Source: an uncultured Draconibacterium sp. (GTDB lineage Bacteria; Bacteroidota; Bacteroidia; Bacteroidales; Prolixibacteraceae). From it: 64,000 bases of DNA. Each line of letters opens with the position of its first letter. Position 1 is the stretch's first letter. Below are positions 26,694 through 36,037 of the stretch, piece after piece. The notes beneath the pieces were generated by a model. The model saw nothing but the letters and a program-made list of their open reading frames with translations. It searched no databases and was not told where the DNA came from. The position numbers were made by a program, and so were the translations under genes. The stretch spans positions 558,001 to 622,000 of the forward strand of contig NZ_OY781982.1 of the NCBI RefSeq assembly GCF_963677565.1, written 5' to 3'.

Positions 26694-27233
26694 TTGTTTT
26701 CAATAATTGACATAGAAACTACCGGGCAGAGCTATAAAAACGGAAAAATTACCGAAATAGCTATCTACCAACATAATGGACAAGAAGTGACCGACTCTTT
26801 CTCCACTCTTATAAATCCGGAAATGGACATTCCATTTTTTATTACAGAACTTACCGGAATAAACAATGAAATGGTGAGAACAGCTCCGAAATTTTACCAG
26901 GTGGCAAAGAAAATTATTGAAATGACCAGGGGCCGGACTTTTGTTGCCCACAATGCAAGTTTCGACTATAAGTTCATTAAAGAAGAATATGCGCGTTTAG
27001 GTTACGATTACAATCGTAAAACAATGTGTACCGTGAAATTATCGCGCAAACTGCTACCGGGTCACAAATCCTATTCACTAGGAAAAATATGCGCTGAACT
27101 GGGGATAGAAATAAATGGCCGACACCGCGCTGCTGGCGATGCACTGGCCACTGCAAAACTTTTTGATATTCTTGTTGAACAAAACGGATCTTTGGGAAAC
27201 CCCAAAGCCGTTAACAACTACAGGTTGTTTTAA
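26694..27233 (+). CDS. DEDDh 3'-5' exonuclease (DnaQ-like)
   Basis: A 179-residue exonuclease of the DnaQ/epsilon fold that removes nucleotides from 3' ends. Visible catalytic residues are Asp6 and Glu8 in IIDIETTG, Asp91 in NASFDYKF, and His144 and Asp149 in HRAAGDA, a complete DEDDh set. It lacks the UvrC/GIY-YIG or polymerase fusion of longer relatives. An in-frame stop at 26673 leaves TTG at 26694 (or ATT at 26691) as the start; the TTG places the catalytic Asp at the usual distance from the N-terminus. Its stop overlaps the convergent DUF5606 gene by 4 bases. Confidence 0.92.
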   Translation: MFSIIDIETTGQSYKNGKITEIAIYQHNGQEVTDSFSTLINPEMDIPFFITELTGINNEMVRTAPKFYQVAKKIIEMTRGRTFVAHNASFDYKFIKEEYARLGYDYNRKTMCTVKLSRKLLPGHKSYSLGKICAELGIEINGRHRAAGDALATAKLFDILVEQNGSLGNPKAVNNYRLF

Positions 27234-27652
27234 TCCGCCTGTTCTTCTGTGGTGTCTTCCTCTTCTGTTTCCGAAAAATCAAGCATGTCTTTTTCCTGCA
27301 GGGTATTGTACCACTGCAGTACCTTTTTAATATCGGAAACATATACACGATCCTGATCGTAATCAGGCAATACTTTTTCAAAATAGCCTTTTAACTCATT
27401 TCCTGATGATTTGTGCGAAATGGCTGCTCCACCATCTTCTGCATCCGAAATGGCTTTGAAAACATCTTTTAAGGGCACATCTGCCTCGTATGTATAAATG
27501 GCTATATCTTCTAAAGCCGATACTTTGGCGGTTGAATAAACCGGAATACGCTTTTTGGTGTCCAGAGATTCTACAATAATGCTGTTTTTACTTTCGGCAA
27601 CCATTTTAAACAGTCCCGACTGACCTGAAATTGCTAATATACCTTTTAACAT
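27230..27652 (-). CDS. DUF5606 family protein
   Basis: A 140-residue cytoplasmic protein beginning MLKGILAISGQSGLFK, the hallmark start of DUF5606, a family that as far as I know is confined to Bacteroidota and has no established function. The N-terminal beta domain (1-75) is followed by a helical region with IKKVLQWYNTLQEKDML near 108-124 and an acidic tail rich in Glu and Thr. It is monocistronic, and its 3' end overlaps that of the exonuclease gene. Confidence 0.88.
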   Translation of the reverse strand: MLKGILAISGQSGLFKMVAESKNSIIVESLDTKKRIPVYSTAKVSALEDIAIYTYEADVPLKDVFKAISDAEDGGAAISHKSSGNELKGYFEKVLPDYDQDRVYVSDIKKVLQWYNTLQEKDMLDFSETEEEDTTEEQAD

Positions 27653-27799
27653 GACTATCTAATTTTCGGCGAAGATACAATTTTTGTAGAATCCAAAAAG
27701 TAAGCACCAAAAAGTAAAAAGCCGGAAGTCTGCCTGTTTAAGCAATCTCCCGGCTCAAAATATTAATTATTAAGATTTTAAATCAAGCGTTAAAACAAT

Positions 27800-29935
27800 T
27801 TAATTTAATCCGATTTTAAAGGCTACTCCAGTTTTAAACCATCTGCCCGGCTGTATAACATTGCCAATGTCGTTATACTGTTTATCGAATATATTGTTTA
27901 CCGAAGCAAACAGCGTGAACTTTTTATGCCGGTAATTCAGTTTTCCATCGAAAACCCAAAACGGATCGTAAGCAACTTCTCCAACAGGTATTTTATTCTC
28001 AAATTGGGTGTAACTTCCTTCCCTGTCCTGGAACACAAAATGCAAATCAAGTGTTAAACCTTTCGCCAGCTGCTCGCTAAGCGAACCAACCAGTTTATGT
28101 TTCAGGTTATCCAAAGCATAATTCGACACAAAACCGGCATTTCCTTTTTCTACATTATTATATAGGTAACTGATTTGAATATTTGGATAATGGCTTCCAA
28201 ACTCATTTCGGAACAACACCTGCGCCTGAATTTCAGTACCCCGATTATTGATTTCGGTAAGGTTTTGCGGTTGCCAGATTTCCGAAGTCGCATCTTCTTT
28301 TACCCAATCGATAATATCTTTTCCGTGGCGGTAAAACAATACAGCGTGTCCGCGAACCAGTTTCGATCTGAGTTTTAAACCACCTTCCAGGGTGGCCGAC
28401 TTTTCAGGTTTCAAATCGGGGTTACCGATGTTTGATGGACCATCATAATACAAATCGGTAAAAGTTGGCATGCGTAACGAAGTGTTGTAGCTTGAATAGA
28501 TTTTAACTGCATCCGACACATTATAACTTACATCAATTCCAGGAAAGACATTTAATCCCAAATCACTTCCCGAAATGTAGTTCGCCATCAATCCTGCTGT
28601 GAAAGTCCAGTTATTAATATAATAGGCATGTTCTAAAAATCCGGAAACCGTATTTCGGTCATCCGATTTGGTGAACTGCGCATCCTCGCCCGGCACATCT
28701 TTTGGCTCGTCCATGTCAATTCCCAGCGTATTACTATAAATCTGTTCGCGGCGGAATTCAACACCAAAAGCAGTTTTTCCGGCAGCCCACTTAATCCACG
28801 AGTTCAGGTTAGCACCGTAAACATTGGTGAGGTGATGGTTATGCCCGGTGTAAACACTAAACTGAGAATTACCTTCATCATCAATATATGGATATCCTGC
28901 AACTTCACCGTCCATTACATAAAGGCCATCTTCATTTTTCTCATAATAACCTTTTTCCCGGAAAGTCTCAAACCGATCCTGATGTCGCCTATAATATACA
29001 GAAGGAGCCAAGTGTAAAGGTCCCTCTCCTTCCCACTTCAATGAAGTGAACAACGTTTTGGTTGCTTCATACTGATTAGGATATTTAGCTGTATAAAAAC
29101 TGTTCGCACCAAATCCCTTTTCCGAAATACCCAGCTGAAATTTCAGCACACCATTTTCGGTATACAATTGATTGGAATAAAAACCATTCAGCTCATTAAA
29201 ATCGGTGTTGTTCGTGTAACCGTCCGATCGTTTTCCGCTAAACGCAAGCATATGTTGCATTTTTTCGGTTGAGAACGAGCCGGAGAGATTTCCATCGAAA
29301 TAACCAAAACTACCACCCGAAACCGCAGCAGCAACCTCTGAATTTACCGACTGCCGCGTTACAATATTAATAGCCCCCGAAAAAGCATTGGGTCCGTAAA
29401 CACGTGCGGCCGGTCCTTCGAGAATTTCGATTCGCTCGATTTGGGCTAAACTTACCGGAAGATTTAAATTGTGATGGCCGGTTTGCGGGTCGGTGATGTT
29501 GATGCCGTTAAGCAGGATTAACGTTTGGTCGAAAGTACCACCGCGAACACTAACGTCCGCCTGTACTCCTTCAGTTCCCCGTTGCCGTACGTCGATAGCT
29601 GCAACATACTCTAACAGGTCCTGAACACTTTGAGCCGGCGCCGCTTCAATTTCTTTTCGCTCCATCACGGAAATGATCCGTGCAACCTGCGAATACAACG
29701 CAGGTGTTCGTTGCGCACTTACCTCGATCTCATCAAGGTCGTATTCCATTTTAACTTCAGAAGTATCCTGAACAGTAGCCATTGTTATTACCGGTGTTGA
29801 CAGAAAATAAACCACCGACAATACTGAAATGACAACTTGTTTCCTGACAGTTAGAAAAGAAGAATAGTTCTTTCTTCCCCACTTTCTGAAAGTTAAAAAA
29901 GATTGCGCATCATGATTAAACTTTTGATTTTTCAT
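27800..29935 (-). CDS. TonB-dependent receptor, BtuB-like
   Basis: A 711-residue outer-membrane transporter of the cobalamin/siderophore type: plug domain at about 70-185 (VQDLLEYVAAIDVRQRGTEGVQADVSVRGG) and a 22-strand barrel, C-terminal FKIGLN. The N-terminus is unusual, with a charged extension (FLTFRKWGRKNYSSFLTVRK at about 13-32) before the hydrophobic signal; I recall a similar W-S/G-R-K extension in other Bacteroidota receptors of this class, so the long start is probably real. It lacks the carboxypeptidase-like domain of the other receptors here. No cobalamin riboswitch was found upstream, so the substrate stays open. Confidence 0.9.
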   Translation of the reverse strand: MKNQKFNHDAQSFLTFRKWGRKNYSSFLTVRKQVVISVLSVVYFLSTPVITMATVQDTSEVKMEYDLDEIEVSAQRTPALYSQVARIISVMERKEIEAAPAQSVQDLLEYVAAIDVRQRGTEGVQADVSVRGGTFDQTLILLNGINITDPQTGHHNLNLPVSLAQIERIEILEGPAARVYGPNAFSGAINIVTRQSVNSEVAAAVSGGSFGYFDGNLSGSFSTEKMQHMLAFSGKRSDGYTNNTDFNELNGFYSNQLYTENGVLKFQLGISEKGFGANSFYTAKYPNQYEATKTLFTSLKWEGEGPLHLAPSVYYRRHQDRFETFREKGYYEKNEDGLYVMDGEVAGYPYIDDEGNSQFSVYTGHNHHLTNVYGANLNSWIKWAAGKTAFGVEFRREQIYSNTLGIDMDEPKDVPGEDAQFTKSDDRNTVSGFLEHAYYINNWTFTAGLMANYISGSDLGLNVFPGIDVSYNVSDAVKIYSSYNTSLRMPTFTDLYYDGPSNIGNPDLKPEKSATLEGGLKLRSKLVRGHAVLFYRHGKDIIDWVKEDATSEIWQPQNLTEINNRGTEIQAQVLFRNEFGSHYPNIQISYLYNNVEKGNAGFVSNYALDNLKHKLVGSLSEQLAKGLTLDLHFVFQDREGSYTQFENKIPVGEVAYDPFWVFDGKLNYRHKKFTLFASVNNIFDKQYNDIGNVIQPGRWFKTGVAFKIGLN

Positions 29936-30023
29936 TATAATACTAATTGAATTTTAACAGACAGGATAGATTAAAACGCTTGATTTTTTGTTTATCGACT
30001 TATCCCGTCTCAAATTCGAACGA

Positions 30024-30052
30024 CAAATATACGCTTTACAACCACATTTCAA
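30024..30052 (-). promoter_or_regulatory. promoter of the BtuB-like receptor gene
   Basis: On the minus strand TTG (plus 30050-30052), 18-base spacer, TATATTTG (plus 30024-30031), giving a leader of about 85 bases. The 315-base gap 29936-30250 otherwise holds only this promoter and the divergent sigma-gene promoter; no riboswitch consensus was seen. Confidence 0.55.
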
Positions 30053-30191
30053 TACCCTCGACAAGGGGTAGTTACTAAGGAAACAAAGACTTAACAAAGG
30101 GTTTCGTAACCTTTAACCAATCAATGCGTTAGGCACTATAGAGAATCTTTATACAGCATAGACAGAATCAACTGCAATATCGCTCTGTTTA

Positions 30192-30224
30192 TTTGCAATT
30201 AAGGACAACAATGACTTAAATTTG
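30192..30224 (+). promoter_or_regulatory. promoter of sigma factor gene
   Basis: TTTG at 30192-30195, 21-base spacer, TAAATTTG at 30217-30224, 26 bases before the ATG. The -7 box overlaps a short palindrome AATTTGTTTAGACAAATT at 30219-30236, a possible regulator site. Confidence 0.65.
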
Positions 30225-30250
30225 TTTAGACAAATTAAAAATAAGACGCC

Positions 30251-30760
30251 ATGACTCAGATTCAATTTAACAACGCATTACTCGGATTGAGTGACAAATT
30301 GCATTACTATGCACTAAGTTTAACAGCCGACTCGGAAAGAGCAGATGACCTTCTGCAAGAGACTTTCCTGAAAGCATTAACTTATCGTGATAAGTTTACA
30401 CAAAACACGAATTTTAAGGCATGGATTTACACCATTATGAAGAACACCTTCATTAATGATTACCGTAGAAACGTAAAAACAAAAAACACCTTCGATGGTT
30501 CAAACAACGATTTCCATCTGATGTTTTCGAAAGATAAAGTTTATCCTGCGCCAGATTCGTTCTACAGTTCAAAAGAAATTAACAAAAGCATTAATGCTTT
30601 GGATGACGAATATCGTATTCCTTTCCGCATGTTTTTAGAAGGATACAAATACAAAGAAATTGCTGAGAAACTTGATTTACCTTTAGGTACAGTTAAAAGC
30701 CGCATTTTCTTTACCCGCAAAAAACTTGAGAAAGCATTGAACGAATATTCAGAAAATTAA
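30251..30760 (+). CDS. ECF-type RNA polymerase sigma factor
   Basis: A 169-residue sigma-70 family protein with only regions 2 and 4. Region 2 covers about 10-80 (ADDLLQETFLKAL and FKAWIYTIMKNTFINDYRR); region 4 covers about 115-165 and ends with the helix-turn-helix EIAEKLDLPLGTVKSRIFFTRKKL. No anti-sigma gene is adjacent, unlike the ECF gene at 50036, so it may be controlled at the transcriptional level or by an anti-sigma factor elsewhere. It has a consensus promoter and its own terminator, so it is monocistronic. Confidence 0.93.
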   Translation: MTQIQFNNALLGLSDKLHYYALSLTADSERADDLLQETFLKALTYRDKFTQNTNFKAWIYTIMKNTFINDYRRNVKTKNTFDGSNNDFHLMFSKDKVYPAPDSFYSSKEINKSINALDDEYRIPFRMFLEGYKYKEIAEKLDLPLGTVKSRIFFTRKKLEKALNEYSEN

Positions 30761-30788
30761 TAATAGAGATAACGTGTATTGGTTTTAA

Positions 30789-30817
30789 AAGGTCTTCAGT
30801 TTTGAAGGCCTTTTTTT
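30789..30817 (+). terminator. rho-independent terminator after sigma factor gene
   Basis: AAGGTCTTCA pairs with TGAAGGCCTT (one G-T pair) around a 4-base loop, followed by seven T residues. Confidence 0.8.
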
Positions 30818-30840
30818 ATTTTTGTAGAAATAAAAGTACC

Positions 30841-31389
30841 ATGAAGAAAATTGCAGTTCATTTAGCCGAAGGATTTGAAGAAATTGAAGCCATAAGCATA
30901 ATTGATGTGCTTCGAAGAGCCGGTTTTGAGGTTACCGTTGTATCTATGAACAAATCAATGGAAGTAAACGGGGCACACGATATTACCGTAAAAGCCGATA
31001 CACTGTTTGAAGACCTGGATTACGACACCATCGAAATGATCGTGCTTCCGGGTGGAATGCCCGGTGCTACAAATCTGAAAGCACACAGCGGCCTGCGAGA
31101 GCAAATCTTAAATTTTAATGACCTTAAAAAGCCACTGGCCGCTATTTGTGCAGCTCCGATGGTATTCGGGAACCTGGGATTGTTGAAAGAAAAACAAGCA
31201 ACTTGCTACCCGGGATTTGAAGATGAACTTCACGGGGCAATTATTACCGGAGAAGCAGTGACAGAAACTGAAAATATAATTACCGGTAAAGGAGCCGGAG
31301 TAGCCATCAAATTTGCGCTTAAAATTGTAGAAAAGCATAAAGGAAAAGACGTTGCCGATGAACTGGGCGCAAAAATGATTGTACAATAG
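30841..31389 (+). CDS. DJ-1/PfpI family protein
   Basis: A 182-residue DJ-1 superfamily protein of the kind linked to oxidative stress, glyoxalase or deglycase activity. The reactive cysteine is Cys103 in LAAICAAPMVFG, and the acidic partner is Glu16 in EGFEEIEA, at the spacing of human DJ-1 (Glu18/Cys106). The ATG at 30841 begins the first beta strand directly; upstream codons back to 30802 lie in the preceding terminator and are not used. Probably cytoplasmic and monocistronic, ending at a strong bidirectional terminator. Confidence 0.94.
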   Translation: MKKIAVHLAEGFEEIEAISIIDVLRRAGFEVTVVSMNKSMEVNGAHDITVKADTLFEDLDYDTIEMIVLPGGMPGATNLKAHSGLREQILNFNDLKKPLAAICAAPMVFGNLGLLKEKQATCYPGFEDELHGAIITGEAVTETENIITGKGAGVAIKFALKIVEKHKGKDVADELGAKMIVQ

Positions 31390-31404
31390 AAATTATTAAA
31401 CCAT

Positions 31405-31440
31405 AAAAAAGCCGCTTCAAAAAAATGAAGCGGCTTTTTT
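31405..31440. terminator. bidirectional terminator
   Basis: AAAAAAGCCGCTTCA and TGAAGCGGCTTTTTT form a perfect 15-bp stem with a 6-base loop, giving T tracts on both strands; it separates the convergent DJ-1 and purL genes. Confidence 0.9.
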
Positions 31441-31455
31441 ATATCTCAAACTTAC

Positions 31456-34400
31456 TTATTTCGTTTTCTCCGCAATCCAGTTTTTGGCATTAACAAAAGC
31501 CTGAATCCAAGGTGCAACCTCATCCGCTTTTCTATCGGCAGGGTAATTAGCCCAAAGATGCGGTTTGAAAGCACGCTCCAGGTGAGGCATCATTACCAGA
31601 TGACGGCCATTATCTGAACAAAGCGATGCAGCGTTAAAATGCGATCCGTTTGGATTACCCGGATAACCTTCGTTGCTGTATTTCATCGGAATATTGTATT
31701 GATCTTCGTTAAACGGCAGGTAGAATTTACCTTCGCCGTGTGCTACCCAGATTCCGAGTTTCATGCCGGCCATATTTTCCAACATCACCGATTTGTTGTC
31801 CTGGATATCAACATTCAGGAACGAGGACTCAAATTTGCCCGATTCGTTGTGCAACATTTTTGGCTGAATGCTGTGTTCCGGATAAACAACTCCCAGCTCC
31901 ACCATTACCTGGCAACCGTTACAAACACCTAAACTCAGCGTATCTTCACGCTGGTAAAATTTCTCCAGTGCCACTCGTGCTTTTTCGTTGAATTTGAATG
32001 CTCCGGCCCAACCTTTTGCCGAACCAAGAACATCGGAGTTAGAGAAACCACCAACAAAAACGATCATATTAACGTCTTCCAGTGTTTCGCGTCCTGCAAT
32101 CAGGTCAGTCATGTGAACATCCTTCACATCCATTCCGGCAAGATACATGGCGTAGGCCATTTCACGGTCGCCATTTACACCTTTCTCACGGATAATTGCA
32201 GCTTTAACTCCCGATGCTGTGCGACGTTTCAAATCGATACCCAAATCGGCAGCTTTCCCGGTGAAATCTTTAAAATCAAATTTTAAAGCCTGGTTTTTAT
32301 AATTCTGGAAGCGCTCTAACGCTTTTTCTTCTCCACTTTGTTTGCGGTCTAACAAATACGAAGTTTTAAACCACAAATCACGCAATGTATTGATATCGAA
32401 ATCAGCTTCAACCGTGCGGTTCATTACTCTTACTTTGCGGTAAGGAACAGGGAAACCTAACGACAGGAAGTCAACTCCGGCCTCAGTCAGTTGTCTTTTC
32501 ACCTCATCGTTATCAGCACACTGAATAACAATTCCTGGATTCTCAGCCAATAGAATTTTTGCCAGATCTTCTTCCTCAAAAGCAGTAACATCGATTTTCA
32601 TTCCGCCTTTTACATTGGCGAAACACATGTCAAGCAGTGTAGTGATCAAACCTCCCGAAGCCACATCGTGACCGGCAAGAATAAGTTCCTGTTCAATGAG
32701 ATCCTGAACCTTATTGAATGCATTTACAAATTTGGCAGGATCGGCAACTGTTGGAGCAATTTTCCCCAATTTATTGATCGACTGTGCAAAAGCACTTCCG
32801 CCCAATGCACGTTCCATAAAGGACAAGTCGATGTAGAGAATCTCTTTGCTTTCGTCGTTCACCAGTACCGGCTCAACTACTTTTTTCACATCGGTAACTT
32901 CGCCCGACGATGAGATGATTACCGTTCCCGGTGCCAACACAACATCGTCTTTGTATTTCTGTGTCATCGACATCGAGTCTTTACCTGTTGGGATATTAAT
33001 TCCCAAGGCACAGGCAAAATCGCTGGCTGCTTTTACAGCGTTGTAAATACGGGCATTTTCTCCCGGATTTTTTGCAGGCCACATCCAGTTGGCACTCAAC
33101 GATACACTTTTGATTTTATCTGGCATTGGCGCCCAGATAATATTTGTAAGCGATTCGGCAATTGAAAGTACCGAACCTTTTTCTGCGTCAACAAGAGCTG
33201 CTACCGGTGCATTACCGATTGCAGTTGCAAATCCGGCTTTTCCCTGGTAATCGAGTGTAATTACACCACAGTTATTCAGTGGTAATTGCAGCTCGCCGGC
33301 ACATTGCTGTTTGGCAATTCGTCCGGTTACCGAGCGGTCAACTTTGTTGGTTAACCAATCTTTACTTGCCACCGATTCCAACTGAATGGTTTGCTCAACC
33401 AAATCGTATATTTCTTCCCAGTTGTACTCTAATTCGTCAAACTCGGGAACAATTGTTTCGTCTTCCAAAATCGTTTTTGGAGGATTTCCGAACATGTATC
33501 CCAATTGCCAGTCGATCGATTTTTCTCCGGTTGTCGAGTTCTCGAAAGTAAACTGCATGTCGCCGGTGGTTTCACCAATTTCGTAGATCGGTGCACGTTC
33601 GCGTTCTGCAATTTTACGAAGCAGTTCAACATGTTCCGGTTTCATAACCAGTCCCATTCTTTCCTGCGACTCGTTACCAATAATTTCTTTTTGCGAAAGC
33701 GTTGGATCGCCAACAGGTAATTTCGAAGTATCAATTTTTCCTCCGGTTGTTTCAACCAACTCCGACAAACAGTTCAGGTGTCCACCAGCACCGTGGTCGT
33801 GAATCGATACGATTGGATTATCATCAGCTTCACTCAATGCACGGATAGCGTTGTAAGCTCTTTTCTGCATCTCCGGGTTGGCACGCTGTACAGCATTCAA
33901 CTCGATGGCATTTTCAAACTCACCGGTTGCTACCGACGAAACAGCTCCACCGCCCATACCAATGCGGTAATTATCGCCACCAAGCAATACCACTTTATCT
34001 CCTTTTACAGGATCGTCTTTCAGACTGTCTTTTTTATTTCCGAAACCGATACCACCGGCAAGCATAATTACTTTGTCGTAACCATATTTTACAAAATTTT
34101 CGAAATGCTCGAAAGTAAGTAACGAACCTGTAATTAAGGGTTGGCCAAATTTGTTACCAAAATCGCTGGCACCATTTGATGCTTTAATCAAGATTTCTTC
34201 CGGCGTTTGATACAACCAATCACGTTCTTCAGTTGCCTGTTCCCACGATCGCATCGATTCCGTTCTCGGGTAAGAGGTCATATAAACTGCTGTTCCGGCA
34301 ATTGGCAACGCTCCTTTTCCACCTGCAATACGGTCGCGAATCTCACCACCCGTTCCTGTTGCTGCGCCGTTAAACGGCTCAACAGTTGTTGGGAAGTTAT

Positions 34401-35145
34401 GCGTTTCGGCCTTTAATGAAAGAACCGTTTCAATATCTTTTACTTCAAAGAAGTCAGGTTTATCTTGCGTTTTTGGAGCAAACTGCTCAACAACCGGTCC
34501 TTGCACAAACGAGCAGTTGTCTTTGTATGCCGAAACAATTTTATTCGGATGCTCCTTCGATGTCTTTTTAATCATCTGGAATAACGACGATTCCATTTCT
34601 TTTCCATCGATAATGAAGGTTCCGTTAAATATTTTGTGACGACAGTGCTCCGAGTTCACCTGAGCGAAACCGTAAACTTCGCCATCGGTAAGCGGGCGTC
34701 CCATTTCTTTCGAAACACCGGCCAGGTATTGAATCTCGTCGTCGCTTAAAGCCAATCCTTCCTGTTCGTTGTACGCTGCAATATCTTCAATATTCAAAAT
34801 CGGATCGGGTTCTTTATCGATCGCAAAAATCTGTTGATCAAGCCCATTATAAATAGCCTGAAGCATTGGATCGAACTTTGCTTTTTCGTTTTCAACCTCG
34901 AAAAATTCCTCCATACGACGGATTCCTTCGATACCCATATTCTGGGTTATCTCAACGGCATTGGTACTCCACGGTGTAAGCATTTCTTTACGCGGACCTA
35001 CAAACCAGCCATCGATTTGCTGAGGTTTTAAACTTTCGGCTCCGGAAAATAGCCATACCAGCTTTTCGGTATTTTCTTCGCCCAAGGGCTGTGCAGAATA
35101 AACTGCGATAATACTGTTACTTTGAGTTTTAAAGAATTGAATCAT
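31456..35145 (-). CDS. purL: phosphoribosylformylglycinamidine synthase
   Basis: Large single-chain FGAM synthase for the fourth step of de novo purine synthesis, using ATP and glutamine to convert FGAR to FGAM. At 1229 residues it is the long PurL form, with an N-terminal domain, a linker, two AIRS-like halves (GGEIRDRIAGGKGA and GMGGGAVSS in the first half) and a C-terminal class I glutaminase whose nucleophile is Cys1075 in GVCNGCQ. The frame continues to 35193, but the ATG at 35145 (MIQFFKTQ) fits homologue starts. Monocistronic, with a TATCTTTG box upstream. Confidence 0.97.
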   Translation of the reverse strand: MIQFFKTQSNSIIAVYSAQPLGEENTEKLVWLFSGAESLKPQQIDGWFVGPRKEMLTPWSTNAVEITQNMGIEGIRRMEEFFEVENEKAKFDPMLQAIYNGLDQQIFAIDKEPDPILNIEDIAAYNEQEGLALSDDEIQYLAGVSKEMGRPLTDGEVYGFAQVNSEHCRHKIFNGTFIIDGKEMESSLFQMIKKTSKEHPNKIVSAYKDNCSFVQGPVVEQFAPKTQDKPDFFEVKDIETVLSLKAETHNFPTTVEPFNGAATGTGGEIRDRIAGGKGALPIAGTAVYMTSYPRTESMRSWEQATEERDWLYQTPEEILIKASNGASDFGNKFGQPLITGSLLTFEHFENFVKYGYDKVIMLAGGIGFGNKKDSLKDDPVKGDKVVLLGGDNYRIGMGGGAVSSVATGEFENAIELNAVQRANPEMQKRAYNAIRALSEADDNPIVSIHDHGAGGHLNCLSELVETTGGKIDTSKLPVGDPTLSQKEIIGNESQERMGLVMKPEHVELLRKIAERERAPIYEIGETTGDMQFTFENSTTGEKSIDWQLGYMFGNPPKTILEDETIVPEFDELEYNWEEIYDLVEQTIQLESVASKDWLTNKVDRSVTGRIAKQQCAGELQLPLNNCGVITLDYQGKAGFATAIGNAPVAALVDAEKGSVLSIAESLTNIIWAPMPDKIKSVSLSANWMWPAKNPGENARIYNAVKAASDFACALGINIPTGKDSMSMTQKYKDDVVLAPGTVIISSSGEVTDVKKVVEPVLVNDESKEILYIDLSFMERALGGSAFAQSINKLGKIAPTVADPAKFVNAFNKVQDLIEQELILAGHDVASGGLITTLLDMCFANVKGGMKIDVTAFEEEDLAKILLAENPGIVIQCADNDEVKRQLTEAGVDFLSLGFPVPYRKVRVMNRTVEADFDINTLRDLWFKTSYLLDRKQSGEEKALERFQNYKNQALKFDFKDFTGKAADLGIDLKRRTASGVKAAIIREKGVNGDREMAYAMYLAGMDVKDVHMTDLIAGRETLEDVNMIVFVGGFSNSDVLGSAKGWAGAFKFNEKARVALEKFYQREDTLSLGVCNGCQVMVELGVVYPEHSIQPKMLHNESGKFESSFLNVDIQDNKSVMLENMAGMKLGIWVAHGEGKFYLPFNEDQYNIPMKYSNEGYPGNPNGSHFNAASLCSDNGRHLVMMPHLERAFKPHLWANYPADRKADEVAPWIQAFVNAKNWIAEKTK

Positions 35146-35190
35146 GTTGCAGCGAACTATTAATTTAAGAACATGTTGTAAAACACGCTG

Positions 35191-35198
35191 CAAAGATA
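35191..35198 (-). promoter_or_regulatory. candidate -7 box of purL
   Basis: TATCTTTG on the minus strand, 45 bases before the purL ATG; the nearest TTG upstream (35214-35216) is at only 15 bases. Confidence 0.4.
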
Positions 35199-35329
35199 AA
35201 AAATATTAATTGGCAAGTTGGTTAAGTTATAACAATAAGACAACCATTTTTTAACACCACAAACGTTAAATAGGATTAAAAAACAGTGGATTTCATTTTT
35301 TCTGGTTTTCTTTGGGCAAAATTAAGTAC

Positions 35330-35659
35330 ATGAGAGCCTTATTGTTTATTGCTGCTTTAGTAGTTTTAGTATCGTGCAGCTCGCAACGAAATTTACAAAA
35401 AACATATATTGGTAAACCTTTGTCTGCCATGGAAACAGAATTTGGTCCTGCCACAACTGTTTTTAAAAAGGAAAGCGGCGACATTTATATTTTCGAGAAA
35501 ATTGAGATGCTGAAAAGCACGGAAATCAGCCAACATAAACTTACGCTCGATCCGATGGTTACTCCACAAGTAAAAAAAACATCTCATTACACGGTAACCG
35601 TTATTGATGACGTAATAACAAAGGTTGAACTGGAAGAACGATATGATCGAAACAATTGA
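35330..35659 (+). CDS. small uncharacterised lipoprotein
   Basis: A 109-residue lipoprotein with lipobox VSC at Cys16, then a compact alpha/beta domain starting KTYIGKPLSAMETEFGPATT. That opening (a helix followed by a GxP turn and a strand with FE) resembles small outer-membrane assembly lipoproteins of the BamE/SmpA type, but the match is too short to claim. The ATG at 35330 was chosen over a TTG at 35312 because it starts the signal peptide. No partner gene is evident; it lies 98 bases before a tRNA gene. Confidence 0.72.
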   Translation: MRALLFIAALVVLVSCSSQRNLQKTYIGKPLSAMETEFGPATTVFKKESGDIYIFEKIEMLKSTEISQHKLTLDPMVTPQVKKTSHYTVTVIDDVITKVELEERYDRNN

Positions 35660-35727
35660 ATAACGGGGTAAAGCTGCAGCTCACCGTAAAAAAGTAAATT
35701 GTGCATATCAGGTTTCAAGAAATTTTA

Positions 35728-35735
35728 TAGTTTTG
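35728..35735 (+). promoter_or_regulatory. candidate -7 box of the tRNA-Leu gene
   Basis: TAGTTTTG matches TAnnTTTG, 22 bases before the tRNA 5' end. Confidence 0.45.
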
Positions 35736-35757
35736 CAGGCACGTTCAAAAAAATAAT

Positions 35758-35843
35758 GCCCAGGTGGTGGAATTGGTAGACACGCAAGGTTGAGGGCCTT
35801 GTGGGAAAATTTTCCCGTGCAAGTTCGAGTCTTGTTCTGGGCA
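35758..35843 (+). tRNA. tRNA-Leu (anticodon GAG)
   Basis: 86-base class II tRNA. The acceptor stem pairs GCCCAGG with TCTGGGC (one G-T pair); the D arm contains GGTAGAC; the anticodon stem CAAGG/CCTTG holds the loop TTGAGGG with anticodon GAG at 35792-35794, reading CUC/CUU leucine codons. The long variable arm GGGAAAATTTTCCC and the T arm with GTTCGAG are typical of leucine tRNAs. CCA is not encoded. Confidence 0.95.
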
Positions 35844-35848
35844 CAAAT

Positions 35849-35890
35849 AAAAACAGCAACAATCTAATTTAGGTTGTTGCTGTTTTTATT
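35849..35890 (+). terminator. terminator of the tRNA-Leu gene
   Basis: AAAAACAGCAACAA and TTGTTGCTGTTTTT form a perfect 14-bp stem with an 11-base loop, five bases after the tRNA. Confidence 0.85.
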
Positions 35891-36037
35891 TGATTCTGAA
35901 TATTCTGATATGACTCCGACCTTCCCCTTCTTTTTATCAGTGCATCATAGAACAAATCCTTTTGTAATATTTGGTAGGGTAATCCCTCTGACTCCTGTAT
36001 AAAATACAACAACAAATTTTATACATAACTCAAGAAA

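Noticed and set aside
29936..30250. Cobalamin riboswitch upstream of the BtuB-like receptor
   Set aside because: The predicted leader is about 85 bases and shows none of the conserved B12-box sequence.
33778..34122. 114-codon plus-strand frame inside purL
   Set aside because: Antisense shadow of a highly conserved gene, no family likeness.
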